Part shown: piece after piece, positions 40,121 to 49,213 of the stretch
Layout: each line of letters opens with the position of its first letter
How positions within the stretch are numbered: the first letter of the stretch is position 1
Assembly: GCF_008245045.1 (NCBI RefSeq)
Contig: NZ_CP043428.1
Span: 1,054,001 to 1,118,000, forward strand
Length of the DNA stretch: 64,000 bases
Source of the DNA: Campylobacter volucris
GTDB lineage: Bacteria > Campylobacterota > Campylobacteria > Campylobacterales > Campylobacteraceae
Direction: 5' to 3'
Notes under the pieces: generated by a model
Databases searched by the model: none
What the model was told of the DNA's origin: nothing
The model's input: the letters and a program-made list of their open reading frames with translations, nothing else
Translations under genes and position numbers: made by a program

Positions 40121-42878
40121 TTTTTTCTTTTTCAACCCCACTACATCTTGGACACAAACATTCTACTTCTTTTGCTAAAAATTTCCAACATCTTGGACAT
40201 TTATGCAATGAAGATTTAACTATCCTAAAGCTGACATTATCTACTTTAAATTCAGCTAAAGCTTCTTTATCATCAAGATTTTCAACCAAACTCACCATAA
40301 ACCAATCTGAAATTTCTTCTAAATCTTCACTTAAAAGCTCATTTGCACTAGTTTGTAAATTTAACTCTAGTGTTGATTTTATAAGTTTTTCTTTTTTTAA
40401 TCCATCAATAATTTCAAAAAATTTCTCTCTTGATTTGATAAATAATTCATCTTCAATTTTAAATTCATATTCAAAACCATTTTTTAATATTAAGTCAAAA
40501 ACATCTTTAGCATTTTCTTTTATAGCTATATTTGCATGCTCTAAAGCTTCATCTATAGTGTAAGTTAAACTTGGAGCTAAAAGTGTAAAAAGTTTTCTAG
40601 CTATTAGCACCATTGCACTTTGCGCGCTTACTCTTTTAGCATCATCTTTAGCATTACAATACAATCTATCTTTGCAAATATCAAGATAAATTCCACTTAA
40701 ATCCGCACTTAAAAAATTTAAAAGCACACTAAAACCTTTTGCAAATTCATATTTTTCAAAAGCATTTTCACAAATTTCAAAAGCATTTTTAGCACGCATT
40801 AAAATCCACTTATCTAAAAGAGTGAAATTTTTAGTTTCTACAAATTCTATGTCATTGGTATTTGCAAGTAAAAATCTTATGGTGTTTCTTATTTTTCTAT
40901 ATTGCTCGCTTACTTGTTTTAAAATATTATCTGAAATTTTAAGATCGCTTGAATAATCACTCAGCATAATCCAAAGTCTTAAAATCTCTACTCCATAATT
41001 TTTAGCAACATTTTGAGGCAAGATGACATTGCCTTTAGATTTACTCATTTTTTGACCTTTTTCATCTACGGTAAAACCATGAGTAAGTATATTTTTATAT
41101 GGAGTTTTATGATTGATTGCAGTGGAGATTAAAAGAGAGCTTTGAAACCATCCACGATGCTGATCGCTTCCTTCAAGATACATAGAAGCTTGATATTCTC
41201 CTGCGTCGTATCTGTTGGAATTTAACACTGCTTCCCAAGTACTTCCACTATCAAACCAAACATCTAAAATATCATAAACTTTTTCTAAATCATCAGGATT
41301 ATATTTGCAAGAATTTGGTAGTAAATCTTTAATTTCTAAATCCCACCAAGCATCAGCCCCTTTTTCTTCAAAAATGCTCACTAAATGATCTAAAATTTCT
41401 GTATCAAAAATCACTTCTTGAGATTTTTTATCTCTAAAAAATGCTATAGGAACCCCCCAATCTCTTTGTCTTGAGATACACCAATCAGGGCGATTTTCTA
41501 TCATGGAACTAAGTCTTTTCACACCACTTTCTGGATAAAATTTAACACTACTTAACTGCTCTAATGCTAATTCTCGTAAAGATTTTGAGTCAAGTTTTTT
41601 CTCGTCCATTAAAATAAACCATTGCTTGGTTGCTCTATAAATAACAGGTTTATGAGTTCTCCAACAAAATGGATAAGAATGAGTAAATTTTGAACTTTCA
41701 AGCAAAGAATCCCCTAAAAGTTCTAAAATACGCTCATTAGCTTTAAAAATATGAAGTCCTATAAATTCATTTAACAAATGCTCTGGTAAAAGTTTTTTAA
41801 GCCTTAAAGTTTCATCATAACACCCACCATCATCCACAGGCATAATTACTTCAATGTCATATTTTAAACACACATAATAATCATCTTCCCCATGCCCTGG
41901 AGCAGTATGCACAAGCCCTGTTCCACCATCCATTAATACATGATCACCTAAAATCAAAGTAGATTTTCTTTGATTGAGTGGATTGATAGCACTTAAATTT
42001 TCAAATTCAGCTCCTAAAAGCTCTTTTTGAATTTTTCCTTCACTAAAGCCTTTATTTACCATAGTTTCAAGTAAATCCTTAGCAAAAATAAAACCTTCTT
42101 GAGTGATGACATATTTTTCATTTGGATTTAAAGATATAGCTTGATTTGCAGGTAAAGTCCATGGAGTAGTAGTCCAAATAACTGCTTTTGCATTTTTAAC
42201 GCCAAGTTTTTGGCAAGAAAGCTCATCTAAAGCAAAAGCTACAAATATAGAATAATCTTCTTTATCTTCATACTCTACTTCAGCTTCAGCCAAAGCACTC
42301 TTAGCAGCCCAACTCCAAAACACAGGCTTACTTCTTTCAAGCAAAAGCCCTTTTTTAGCAATCTCGCATAAAGCTTTATAAATATCTGCTTCAAAAGCAT
42401 TTTTCATAGTTAAATATGGATTATCCCAATCTGCAATCACCCCTAAAGATTTAAATTCATCTTTTTGGATATTTACAAATTCTTTAGCATGTTCTCTACA
42501 AAATTCGCGAATTTCTTTTTTGCTTAAATTTTGTTTTTTATCTTTTAATTTCATTTCAACTTGTTGCTCAATCGGCAAGCCATGACAATCCCAGCCTGGA
42601 GTAAAACGCACTTTTTTACCTTGAAAATAATGCATTTTAATGATGATATCTTTTAAGATTTTATTTAAAGCATGACCGATATGTAAGTGTCCATTTGCAT
42701 AAGGAGGACCATCATGTAGGGTAAAACTCTCACTAGCATTTTGTCTTTTTTGTTTCATTTTTTCATAGGCATAATTATTTTCAAACCATTTGTTAAAACG
42801 CTTAGGTTCAAGCTCTGCTAAATTTGCGCGCATAGCAAAAGTCGTATTAGGCAATAAAAGCGTATCTTTATAATCCAT
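40113..42878 (-). CDS. ileS: Isoleucyl-tRNA synthetase
   Basis: A class I synthetase of 921 residues. The HIGH motif is in [16 protein letters not shown] at about 58-73, the editing CP1 domain spans roughly 190-390 with [12 protein letters not shown], and the KMSKS loop is in [11 protein letters not shown] at about 609-619. The C-terminal zinc site is CPRCWKF and CLCPRCSGV. This is the bacterial (mupirocin-sensitive type) architecture. It begins the operon that runs to the nitrilase-like gene. Confidence 0.97.
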   Translation of the reverse strand: MDYKDTLLLPNTTFAMRANLAELEPKRFNKWFENNYAYEKMKQKRQNASESFTLHDGPPYANGHLHIGHALNKILKDIIIKMHYFQGKKVRFTPGWDCHGLPIEQQVEMKLKDKKQNLSKKEIREFCREHAKEFVNIQKDEFKSLGVIADWDNPYLTMKNAFEADIYKALCEIAKKGLLLERSKPVFWSWAAKSALAEAEVEYEDKEDYSIFVAFALDELSCQKLGVKNAKAVIWTTTPWTLPANQAISLNPNEKYVITQEGFIFAKDLLETMVNKGFSEGKIQKELLGAEFENLSAINPLNQRKSTLILGDHVLMDGGTGLVHTAPGHGEDDYYVCLKYDIEVIMPVDDGGCYDETLRLKKLLPEHLLNEFIGLHIFKANERILELLGDSLLESSKFTHSYPFCWRTHKPVIYRATKQWFILMDEKKLDSKSLRELALEQLSSVKFYPESGVKRLSSMIENRPDWCISRQRDWGVPIAFFRDKKSQEVIFDTEILDHLVSIFEEKGADAWWDLEIKDLLPNSCKYNPDDLEKVYDILDVWFDSGSTWEAVLNSNRYDAGEYQASMYLEGSDQHRGWFQSSLLISTAINHKTPYKNILTHGFTVDEKGQKMSKSKGNVILPQNVAKNYGVEILRLWIMLSDYSSDLKISDNILKQVSEQYRKIRNTIRFLLANTNDIEFVETKNFTLLDKWILMRAKNAFEICENAFEKYEFAKGFSVLLNFLSADLSGIYLDICKDRLYCNAKDDAKRVSAQSAMVLIARKLFTLLAPSLTYTIDEALEHANIAIKENAKDVFDLILKNGFEYEFKIEDELFIKSREKFFEIIDGLKKEKLIKSTLELNLQTSANELLSEDLEEISDWFMVSLVENLDDKEALAEFKVDNVSFRIVKSSLHKCPRCWKFLAKEVECLCPRCSGVEKEKNV

Positions 42879-42908
42879 ACATTCACCTTAAAATAATAAA
42901 AATGGTAA

Positions 42909-42914
42909 ATTCTA
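42909..42914 (-). promoter_or_regulatory. -10 box of the ileS operon
   Basis: TAGAAT on the minus strand, about 31 bases before the ileS ATG. It faces away from the cinA promoter 36 bases further on. Confidence 0.5.
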
Positions 42915-42949
42915 CTTAAAATACTTTTAATTTGCACTTATTTTTTTGT

Positions 42950-42955
42950 TATAAT
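42950..42955 (+). promoter_or_regulatory. -10 box of the cinA-like gene
   Basis: GTTATAAT after a T7 run, 20 bases before the ATG at 42976, which has AAAAAAGG as ribosome site. Confidence 0.58.
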
Positions 42956-42975
42956 CATAATAAAAAAGGAATTTT

Positions 42976-44067
42976 ATGAAACATTTAATCATTGTAATTG
43001 GTAATGAATTAATTATTAATGAAAATTACATGCGTTATATTTATGAAGAATACAAAAAGCAATTTTTAGAACTTCATGAAATCAAATTTATCAACAAACC
43101 CGACAAAGAACTTCCTTTTTTACTACAAAATCTTGCTCAAGAATACAGCTACATCAGTATATTTTGTATCAATGAGCACTATGCTACCATAGCAAAAATT
43201 TTGGCCACTCTTAGCGATGATACACTTATTTTAGAAAATGACACCCTAGTTCCATCTAAATCAAACAATGTAAAAAATAGCTTTTTAATCACTATAGATG
43301 ATTGCTCTATCAATTTACTTAATGCAAATATCGCTTCAAAATTGCCTCAAATTTTAAACAAACCTGAGTTAAATTATGCCCACTTTTGTCTTTTAGATAT
43401 CGATGAAATGAGTGCAAATCTTTTACTTGATACTTTGACAAAATCTTTTGAAATTCAAACTAATTCTAGTGCTTTGCTTGAAAATTTAATATGTATTCGC
43501 GCAAGTGCTAGTCAATATGGAAAATTAGAAGGCTTTTTAAAAGGGGTTTTTAAACTTTTTAATACAAAAGTATTTTTAGGAAATGATCCTATCAAATTTA
43601 TCACAAAAAAACTTTTAGAAAAAAATCTAAAAATTTCTTTTGCTGAAAGTTGCACAGCAGGATTATGTGCTTCAAAACTAGCCCAATTTGATGGAATTTC
43701 AAGCATTTTTGAAGGCTCTTTGATAACTTATTCTAATCGTTTAAAAAATTCATGGCTTGGGGTAAGCAATGATACCTTAGAAAGTATAAGTGAGTATTCT
43801 GATAGATGTGTGTATTTTATGCTAAAAGGTGTATTTAAAACAGCAAATCCTGATTTTGCCTTAGCAATTAGTGGAGTAGCTGGGGAAAATAATGATAAAA
43901 ACACCAAAGCTGGCACCATTTACATAGGAGCCATGTATAAAGATGGGACATTTTTGCAAGAATGCATCCATATACAAGGCAATAGAAACTACACAAGAGA
44001 GCAAGCTTGTTTAGCTGCTTTTTGTTTGATGTTAAAATTAAAACCTGAAATTTTCTTTGGATTTTAA
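42976..44067 (+). CDS. CinA-like protein with C-terminal nicotinamide-nucleotide amidase domain
   Basis: A 363-residue protein (Cj1062-like from position). The C-terminal 155 residues are a PncC/CinA domain: ISFAESCTAGLCASKLAQFDGISSIFEGSLITYSNRLKNSWLGV contains the conserved AESCT(A/G)G and YSN.K..LGV motifs, and AISGVAGENND and AGTIYIG follow. PncC converts NMN to nicotinate mononucleotide. The N-terminal about 200 residues occupy the place of the MoaB-like CinA domain but lack its obvious motifs, so they are diverged. It is a single gene, convergent with tpsB (two-base gap). Confidence 0.8.
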   Translation: MKHLIIVIGNELIINENYMRYIYEEYKKQFLELHEIKFINKPDKELPFLLQNLAQEYSYISIFCINEHYATIAKILATLSDDTLILENDTLVPSKSNNVKNSFLITIDDCSINLLNANIASKLPQILNKPELNYAHFCLLDIDEMSANLLLDTLTKSFEIQTNSSALLENLICIRASASQYGKLEGFLKGVFKLFNTKVFLGNDPIKFITKKLLEKNLKISFAESCTAGLCASKLAQFDGISSIFEGSLITYSNRLKNSWLGVSNDTLESISEYSDRCVYFMLKGVFKTANPDFALAISGVAGENNDKNTKAGTIYIGAMYKDGTFLQECIHIQGNRNYTREQACLAAFCLMLKLKPEIFFGF

Positions 44068-44069
44068 AA

Positions 44070-45818
44070 TTAAAAATACAATCCAGTGCTCAAATATAGT
44101 TTCATCCTATGCTCATCATCATATTTGTATTTATGCAAAGCTCTTGCTACATCTAATTTGATGTAGTATTTACTTGCTTTGTTATATAGTATTTGCAATC
44201 CTACTGCATCTAAAAAATGCTCATCTGCTAATCTATTTCCTGAGTCTTTTTCATACCAAGCATAACCTACATCATAAAAAGGGGTAAAATATAAATTAGT
44301 GTTTGGTATATTTATTCTTATACCAAAATTAGCTATTATGGTATTATCTCCACTGCCCTCTCCATCGCCATAAGCTCTTACCCCATAAGCTCCACCTAAA
44401 AACGAGCTTTCAGAAGGATCAAGCTCAAAATTTCCTAAAACTTTTTGATAATTGATATTGATAGTATGAGTAATATATTCATTAATACTATAATAATTAT
44501 TCACACTAGCATTTAATTTTCTAAACCAACCAAATCCATTAGAATCGCTTTTAGATGTATCTCCAAATATAGTGGTTCCATCATCATTAACTTTGCCCAC
44601 ACTTACCTTAGCACTATAACTAAAAGTATTGTTTTCAAAAGATCTAAGCAAACCTTCCAAACCCATACTTCCTACATTAGAACTTTTATCAAAAGTTAAA
44701 ATATCTGCGGTTACATCGCTAAGTATTTTATGATAAAAACTAGAGGTAAAATACAAAGATGAATAAGTATCAATCCACACAGGATAAGAAAAATCCACTC
44801 CAATATTTCTTGAAGTTCCGCTAAAACCTAAACCTTCATAATCTCCACCCAAAGAATAGCTTCCTTGAGATATACTTGGAGTAATTTTTAAATTCCCTAA
44901 AAAGAAAGTATAATTAGCTCCATAATTGATTTGACTTTCATTGCTTGATTGTAAATAAAAATTATAATAATCTCCCATATTAAATATAGAGTTAAACCCC
45001 ATACTAATACCAGCTCTATACTCTCCTGTATTTTTGTTACCATAGTTATCCGCATATAATAATACATTAGCCTTGGTAATTGGCTCTACTTCTATAACCA
45101 CATCAGTTTCACCTAAATTTACACCTGCTTGCAAGCCTGCTAGAGTTTGCAATCCATACATTTCATTGACTTTATACACACTATCTTCTATGAGTCTAGT
45201 AGAAATGATTTTATTTTTAATTCTTTGATTTAGCTTACTTTCTATAAAATGATCTTTGATGGTAGTTTTATTTTTAATAATATAACTACCTAACACTCCT
45301 AAAGATATATTAATTTGAACATTTTCTCCATCAAATTCTTGTTGAGGGATATAAGCTACCGCCGCAGGATAACCATTTACTTGAAAATAATACGCAATAA
45401 GATTACAAATATCTTGCAACTCTTGTAAATTTAATGCTGTAGTATCAAACTCTCTTATCAAATTTTGTAAATCTTCTTCTTTCATACCTAATTTTTTAAA
45501 ACTAACATTTTCATTAGTGATAACAAATTTATATTTAATACCAATTTTACTTTCTTTATCTTCTGTTTTTATTTTGTTTTGTTGTTCGATTTTTTCTTTT
45601 AATTCTTCTTTTTTGTTTTCAAATTCTTTTTTGTTTTCTTGCATTTTTTCGTATTCTTGTTTAGTTTTTAAATTTTCTTGTATAGCTTTATTTTGAGGGA
45701 TATTTCTATCAGGAGATAATTCTATAATTTTTTCTATATTATTACTAGTCTCAACAAAGCTTTCATTGGCATATATTAAAGAGCTAAAAGCTATAGTGCT
45801 AAGCAAAATTTTTTTCAT
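44070..45818 (-). CDS. Two-partner secretion outer-membrane translocator (TpsB, ShlB/FhaC/HMW1B family)
   Basis: A 582-residue Omp85-superfamily pore. The signal peptide is about 1-18 (ILLSTIAFSSLIYANES). A charged linker covers about 25-95 (KKEFENKKEELKEKIEQQ), the POTRA region about 100-175 (FKKLGMKEEDLQNLIREFD, NGYPAAVAYIPQQEFDGENVQINISLG), and a 16-strand barrel the rest. The barrel includes VVIEVEPITKANVLLYADNYGNKNTGEYRAGIS, the signature FLGGAYGVRAYGDGEGSGDN and a C-terminal LYLSTGLYF ending in Phe as the barrel signal. It should export the adhesin encoded just upstream. A hairpin lies between the two genes. Confidence 0.9.
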   Translation of the reverse strand: MKKILLSTIAFSSLIYANESFVETSNNIEKIIELSPDRNIPQNKAIQENLKTKQEYEKMQENKKEFENKKEELKEKIEQQNKIKTEDKESKIGIKYKFVITNENVSFKKLGMKEEDLQNLIREFDTTALNLQELQDICNLIAYYFQVNGYPAAVAYIPQQEFDGENVQINISLGVLGSYIIKNKTTIKDHFIESKLNQRIKNKIISTRLIEDSVYKVNEMYGLQTLAGLQAGVNLGETDVVIEVEPITKANVLLYADNYGNKNTGEYRAGISMGFNSIFNMGDYYNFYLQSSNESQINYGANYTFFLGNLKITPSISQGSYSLGGDYEGLGFSGTSRNIGVDFSYPVWIDTYSSLYFTSSFYHKILSDVTADILTFDKSSNVGSMGLEGLLRSFENNTFSYSAKVSVGKVNDDGTTIFGDTSKSDSNGFGWFRKLNASVNNYYSINEYITHTININYQKVLGNFELDPSESSFLGGAYGVRAYGDGEGSGDNTIIANFGIRINIPNTNLYFTPFYDVGYAWYEKDSGNRLADEHFLDAVGLQILYNKASKYYIKLDVARALHKYKYDDEHRMKLYLSTGLYF

Positions 45819-45869
45819 ACATTATAACCTTATATTTGATAAATATTTTTGGATTAATATAATCTTCAT

Positions 45870-45895
45870 AAACTACTAGAAAAATCTAGTAGTTT
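45870..45895. other. Perfect 10-bp stem-loop between tpsA and tpsB
   Basis: AAACTACTAG, loop AAAAAT, CTAGTAGTTT, five bases after the tpsA stop and 51 before the tpsB ATG. No long T-run follows, so it may attenuate rather than fully stop transcription, or stabilise the tpsA message. Confidence 0.55.
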
Positions 45896-45900
45896 AAAGA

Positions 45901-47301
45901 TTAAATGCTACTTGCAACACAAGGATTCATAGTTTTATAATCATCATTTACTATGCAGATTTTAACACCACTTTTTAATGATTTTTCTTTCACCTCTGAA
46001 GTTGTTTCTTCAGATTCAACTTTTTGCTCATTGCCAGATGAACTATTTAGCGAATAACTACTACTATCTACACTTACATTTACATTTCCACCAGTGCTGA
46101 TATTTCCATTGTTATTGTTGTTATTTCCTGCATTTATGTTGCCACCAATATTGCTATTGTTATTGTTTCCTATATTTATATTGCCGCCAGCATTTCCATT
46201 TCCATTTCCATTTCCATTTCCATTTCCATTTCCATTTCCATTTCCATTTCCATTTCCATTTCCATTTCCGCCATTGTTTCCATTGTTTTGGCTATTATCT
46301 GCTCCTACTACATCTAATTTAGGATTATACAAAGCTTGAACATTGTTTAATTTACCTTTTACGGTAAAAGCTTCTTTTGATTGCTCGCTAGCTTGTTTTT
46401 GCCAAGATTCTAGTTTTGCTTGTTTTTCATTTATAGCAGCAAATAATTCTTTACTTTGATTATCTAATGCATCTATTTGAGTTTTTAAAGCATTTAATAT
46501 TAAATCATTTTCATTTTTTAAATTTTCATTTATTTCTTTAACACGATCATTGTATTGTTTTGCAAGATTTTCAAGTTCTTTTTGAGTAGCTTGTAATTGT
46601 GCAAAAAGATCTTCAGATTCATTAACTAGATTTTTCAAATCAGTATTGATAAATGCTTTGAGTACATGTTCATCGCTTTTGATTTTTTGAAATTTATCAT
46701 AAACTAACGAATATTTTGAATCAAAACCTTCTAACAACTCTTTCATACCTTCTTGGCCATACAAAGCTTCTAAAAAAGACATGCTTTGAATTACACTATC
46801 TGTTACACCAGATATTTTAAAATTTTTATCTGCTATATCTACAAAGTATCTTCCATTTAAAATGTCATTTAATATAGCATTTAAATCTTCCTTGCTAATT
46901 ACATCATCTTTTTCTAATTTCACGCTATTAGAGCCAAGATTAGATGAAGTAAAATCAGGGATAGTCACAGATGAAAAAATATAATTTCCTTTATCATCTC
47001 TAGATACTTTCAAACCATCTTGTGTAAGCCATTGATTGAAATATTCATCAGTGGTGTCGGTATATCTATGGTAATCTCTCTCATTAGGATGATAATATTT
47101 AGATACCTCTGGAGAAGCAAAAATACGTACTGCACCAGTATTACCTCCCCATACACCAATATCTAAATACTTACGTGCAGATGGAAGACCTTCAATTTGA
47201 AAACCGTGAAGCCAAGTATCTGGAAGATACATATATATTACTAAATTTGTTTGAACCATAATCTGAACTAGAATAAGAATTATTTGCAAAAACTGATGCA
47301 A
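45901..47301 (-). CDS. TpsA adhesin, C-terminal part (out of frame; HMW-like anchor)
   Basis: The downstream frame of the split adhesin. Genuine sequence begins at about 47236 (YLPDTWLHGFQIEGLPSARK); the residues before that overlap the other frame and look spurious. A globular part (about 30-220) is followed by a coiled coil of some 110 residues (LFAQLQATQKELENLAKQYN onwards), an Asn/Gly-rich stalk with about 13 Gly-Asn pairs, and the tail GVKICIVNDDYKTMNPCVAS. The two tail cysteines, 11 residues apart at the extreme C-terminus, resemble the disulfide loop that tethers Haemophilus HMW1 to HMW1B. There is no ribosome site for an independent start. Adding one AT unit at 47231-47238 would restore a 1,089-residue protein. 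Confidence 0.8.
   Translation of the reverse strand: MHQFLQIILILVQIMVQTNLVIYMYLPDTWLHGFQIEGLPSARKYLDIGVWGGNTGAVRIFASPEVSKYYHPNERDYHRYTDTTDEYFNQWLTQDGLKVSRDDKGNYIFSSVTIPDFTSSNLGSNSVKLEKDDVISKEDLNAILNDILNGRYFVDIADKNFKISGVTDSVIQSMSFLEALYGQEGMKELLEGFDSKYSLVYDKFQKIKSDEHVLKAFINTDLKNLVNESEDLFAQLQATQKELENLAKQYNDRVKEINENLKNENDLILNALKTQIDALDNQSKELFAAINEKQAKLESWQKQASEQSKEAFTVKGKLNNVQALYNPKLDVVGADNSQNNGNNGGNGNGNGNGNGNGNGNGNGNGNGNGNAGGNINIGNNNNSNIGGNINAGNNNNNNGNISTGGNVNVSVDSSSYSLNSSSGNEQKVESEETTSEVKEKSLKSGVKICIVNDDYKTMNPCVASSI
46191..46269 (-). repeat. Hexanucleotide VNTR (about 13 copies) encoding Gly-Asn
   Basis: The plus strand repeats CCATTT in near-perfect register for 79 bases. In the coding sense each unit is GGAAAT, Gly-Asn. 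Unit changes keep the frame, so the tract would vary stalk length rather than switch the gene. Confidence 0.9.
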
Positions 47302-49168
47302 AAGTCTTTGAATAATTACTGTTATTAGATAACTGTATACTACCTATTTTATACAAAATAATATTATTAAACCTATTCCCTCCTTTACTTACAGTACCAG
47401 CAAACCCACCAGATGTGGCCGGTAATTCTCTACCTTGTGCTATTATATGTCCTATATTATTTATAGCAATATTGTTATAAGTGCTTTTTGAAGTTCGACC
47501 AACAAAACCACCAGCTTCACCTCCATTATATGAATATATTTGTCCAATATTATTCAAGGTGATATTATTAAAATTAGACCCAATAGATGTCGCAGCAAAA
47601 CCACCGCTATCACCACTACTTGAAGCATCTACTCTTTGAATATTATCTATAATAATATTGTCAAATTTAGAGCCACCAGCATAACCAACAAGACCACCAG
47701 AACCAGCGCCAACTCTCTTTATAGTTTCTATAGCAATATTATTAAATGTAGAATTACTAGCATAACCAACAAGACCTCCTCCGTAACTATCATAATATCT
47801 AGAAGATACATCTCCTACATTATTTATAGCAATATTATTAATTGTAGCTCCATTAGCATAACCAACAAGACCACCTATATGAGCATTATACTGTCCATCT
47901 ATGCTTTTGATATTATTTACAGTAATATTTTCAATTTTGCTCAGATAAGCCTCACCTACAAGACCACCAACTTTACCAGTTGTTGTATTATCCCGATTAA
48001 ATAATGCAGATATGTTTTTATTGTTAAAATCTAGATTGATATTTTTTAATATTGCTTTACTGCCAGTAGTTACAAATATACCTGCATTTCTGCTGGATTT
48101 AGTACTTGCAATAATTTGCATATTTTTAAGCGTATATCCTTGCCCATCGAATACCTTCTGAAAGTCAACAATCATCGCATGGTTTGCAGTTACTCCGTTT
48201 AAACTAGCTTTATCTACAAGATTGCGTCCACCAAAATCTATATTATCTACTAGTCTAAATTCTTCAACTTTTTTAGTGTCACCTATATTGTAATTCCATC
48301 CTCTAACAAAATGCAACCATTCTGTAAAATTTTCACTCTCACTTCCCATATTACCTATGGTGATAATTGCTTTTAAATTTTTAAGATCAGCTGTGTTTTG
48401 AGTTCCTTTATATTCTACGCCGTTTAATTTCACTGGATTTTTTGCAATTGTATATCCACTCTCAGCAAAATCAATCATTTTATTTTGCGTATAGACATTT
48501 TTGGCTGTTATATCAGCAGAAGGTGCTTTAAATTCTGCATTTAGACCTAAGTATATATCATTACCCACTAGATGTGTTTTAGAATCACTTGTGCTACCTA
48601 TTTGTCCTTGCACATCTATTTTATTGCCTATGAGTAAAATATTGTTTGCATTAAGATTACCCATATTTACTACTTCACCTTGTTTGTTTGGTTTAAATAC
48701 AGGTGAGAAAGTCAAACCATCGCTAAAATTTTTTATATTAGCAAATGAACTTAACTCTTTAGTGTCCATAGAAGAAGTGGATGCTACAAAGCGATTTGCG
48801 TTTATAACCCCTGTTTTAGTGATGATCACTCCATTTGGATTGATTAAAAACACATTGTTGCCACTAGCATTTAACAAACCTGCTATGGTAGATTTATTAG
48901 TTCCTTGGGCTATGTTTAGGTAGTTTTTATTGCTACCATTAAAATTAACCGTTTCACCATGGTTTATATTAAAACCACCGCCCCATTGTATAACAGAGCT
49001 AACCTTGTTTCCATGAATATTCATGGTATTACCATTTACACTAATGCTTCCGCTAGTTCCATGGGTAAATTTACCCCCACTAGGCAAAGCCATTAATGGA
49101 GAAAAAAGCAATGAAGCTGTTATACTTGAGAGTAAAACATGCTTTGCAATTTTTCTTGTTTTTTGCAT
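47192..49168 (-). CDS. TpsA adhesin, N-terminal part (TPS domain and GLUG repeats), frame broken at (AT)4
   Basis: The secreted partner of a two-partner system. The signal peptide is about 1-27 (VLLSSITASLLFSPLMALP). The TPS domain at about 30-250 is right-handed-helix-like and contains VIQWGGGFNINHGETVNF, FLINPNGVIITKTGVINAN (the NPNG motif) and FVASTSS. About seven GLUG-type repeats (GGLVGYANGATINNIAINNV and relatives) cover about 400-640. The frame then leaves at the AT repeat and stops after SRYLASRFSN. A perfect AAGGAGA ribosome site precedes the ATG at 49168. As written, the product would be secreted but could not be anchored, because the C-terminal part is lost. Confidence 0.85.
   Translation of the reverse strand: MQKTRKIAKHVLLSSITASLLFSPLMALPSGGKFTHGTSGSISVNGNTMNIHGNKVSSVIQWGGGFNINHGETVNFNGSNKNYLNIAQGTNKSTIAGLLNASGNNVFLINPNGVIITKTGVINANRFVASTSSMDTKELSSFANIKNFSDGLTFSPVFKPNKQGEVVNMGNLNANNILLIGNKIDVQGQIGSTSDSKTHLVGNDIYLGLNAEFKAPSADITAKNVYTQNKMIDFAESGYTIAKNPVKLNGVEYKGTQNTADLKNLKAIITIGNMGSESENFTEWLHFVRGWNYNIGDTKKVEEFRLVDNIDFGGRNLVDKASLNGVTANHAMIVDFQKVFDGQGYTLKNMQIIASTKSSRNAGIFVTTGSKAILKNINLDFNNKNISALFNRDNTTTGKVGGLVGEAYLSKIENITVNNIKSIDGQYNAHIGGLVGYANGATINNIAINNVGDVSSRYYDSYGGGLVGYASNSTFNNIAIETIKRVGAGSGGLVGYAGGSKFDNIIIDNIQRVDASSSGDSGGFAATSIGSNFNNITLNNIGQIYSYNGGEAGGFVGRTSKSTYNNIAINNIGHIIAQGRELPATSGGFAGTVSKGGNRFNNIILYKIGSIQLSNNSNYSKTFASVFANNSYSSSDYGSNKFSNIYVSSRYLASRFSN
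47231..47238 (-). repeat. (AT)4 dinucleotide run at the tpsA frame break
   Basis: The coding strand reads AGTA, ATATATAT, GTATC. With five AT units the frame runs from KFSNIY straight into YLPDTWLHGF. This could be a short slippage site or a sequencing or mutational frameshift. Confidence 0.65.
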
Positions 49169-49213
49169 AAAGTCTCCTTTAATATTTATTTAAATCATAA
49201 AGATTTACAAAAT

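Noticed and set aside
46094-46339. Plus-strand frame of 81 residues rich in Phe-Pro repeats
   Set aside because: It is the antisense reading of the Gly-Asn hexanucleotide repeat in the adhesin, with no ribosome site.
46191-48000. Repeats that might suggest a CRISPR array
   Set aside because: The hexanucleotide has no spacers, and the GLUG units are protein repeats with diverged DNA in an open frame.
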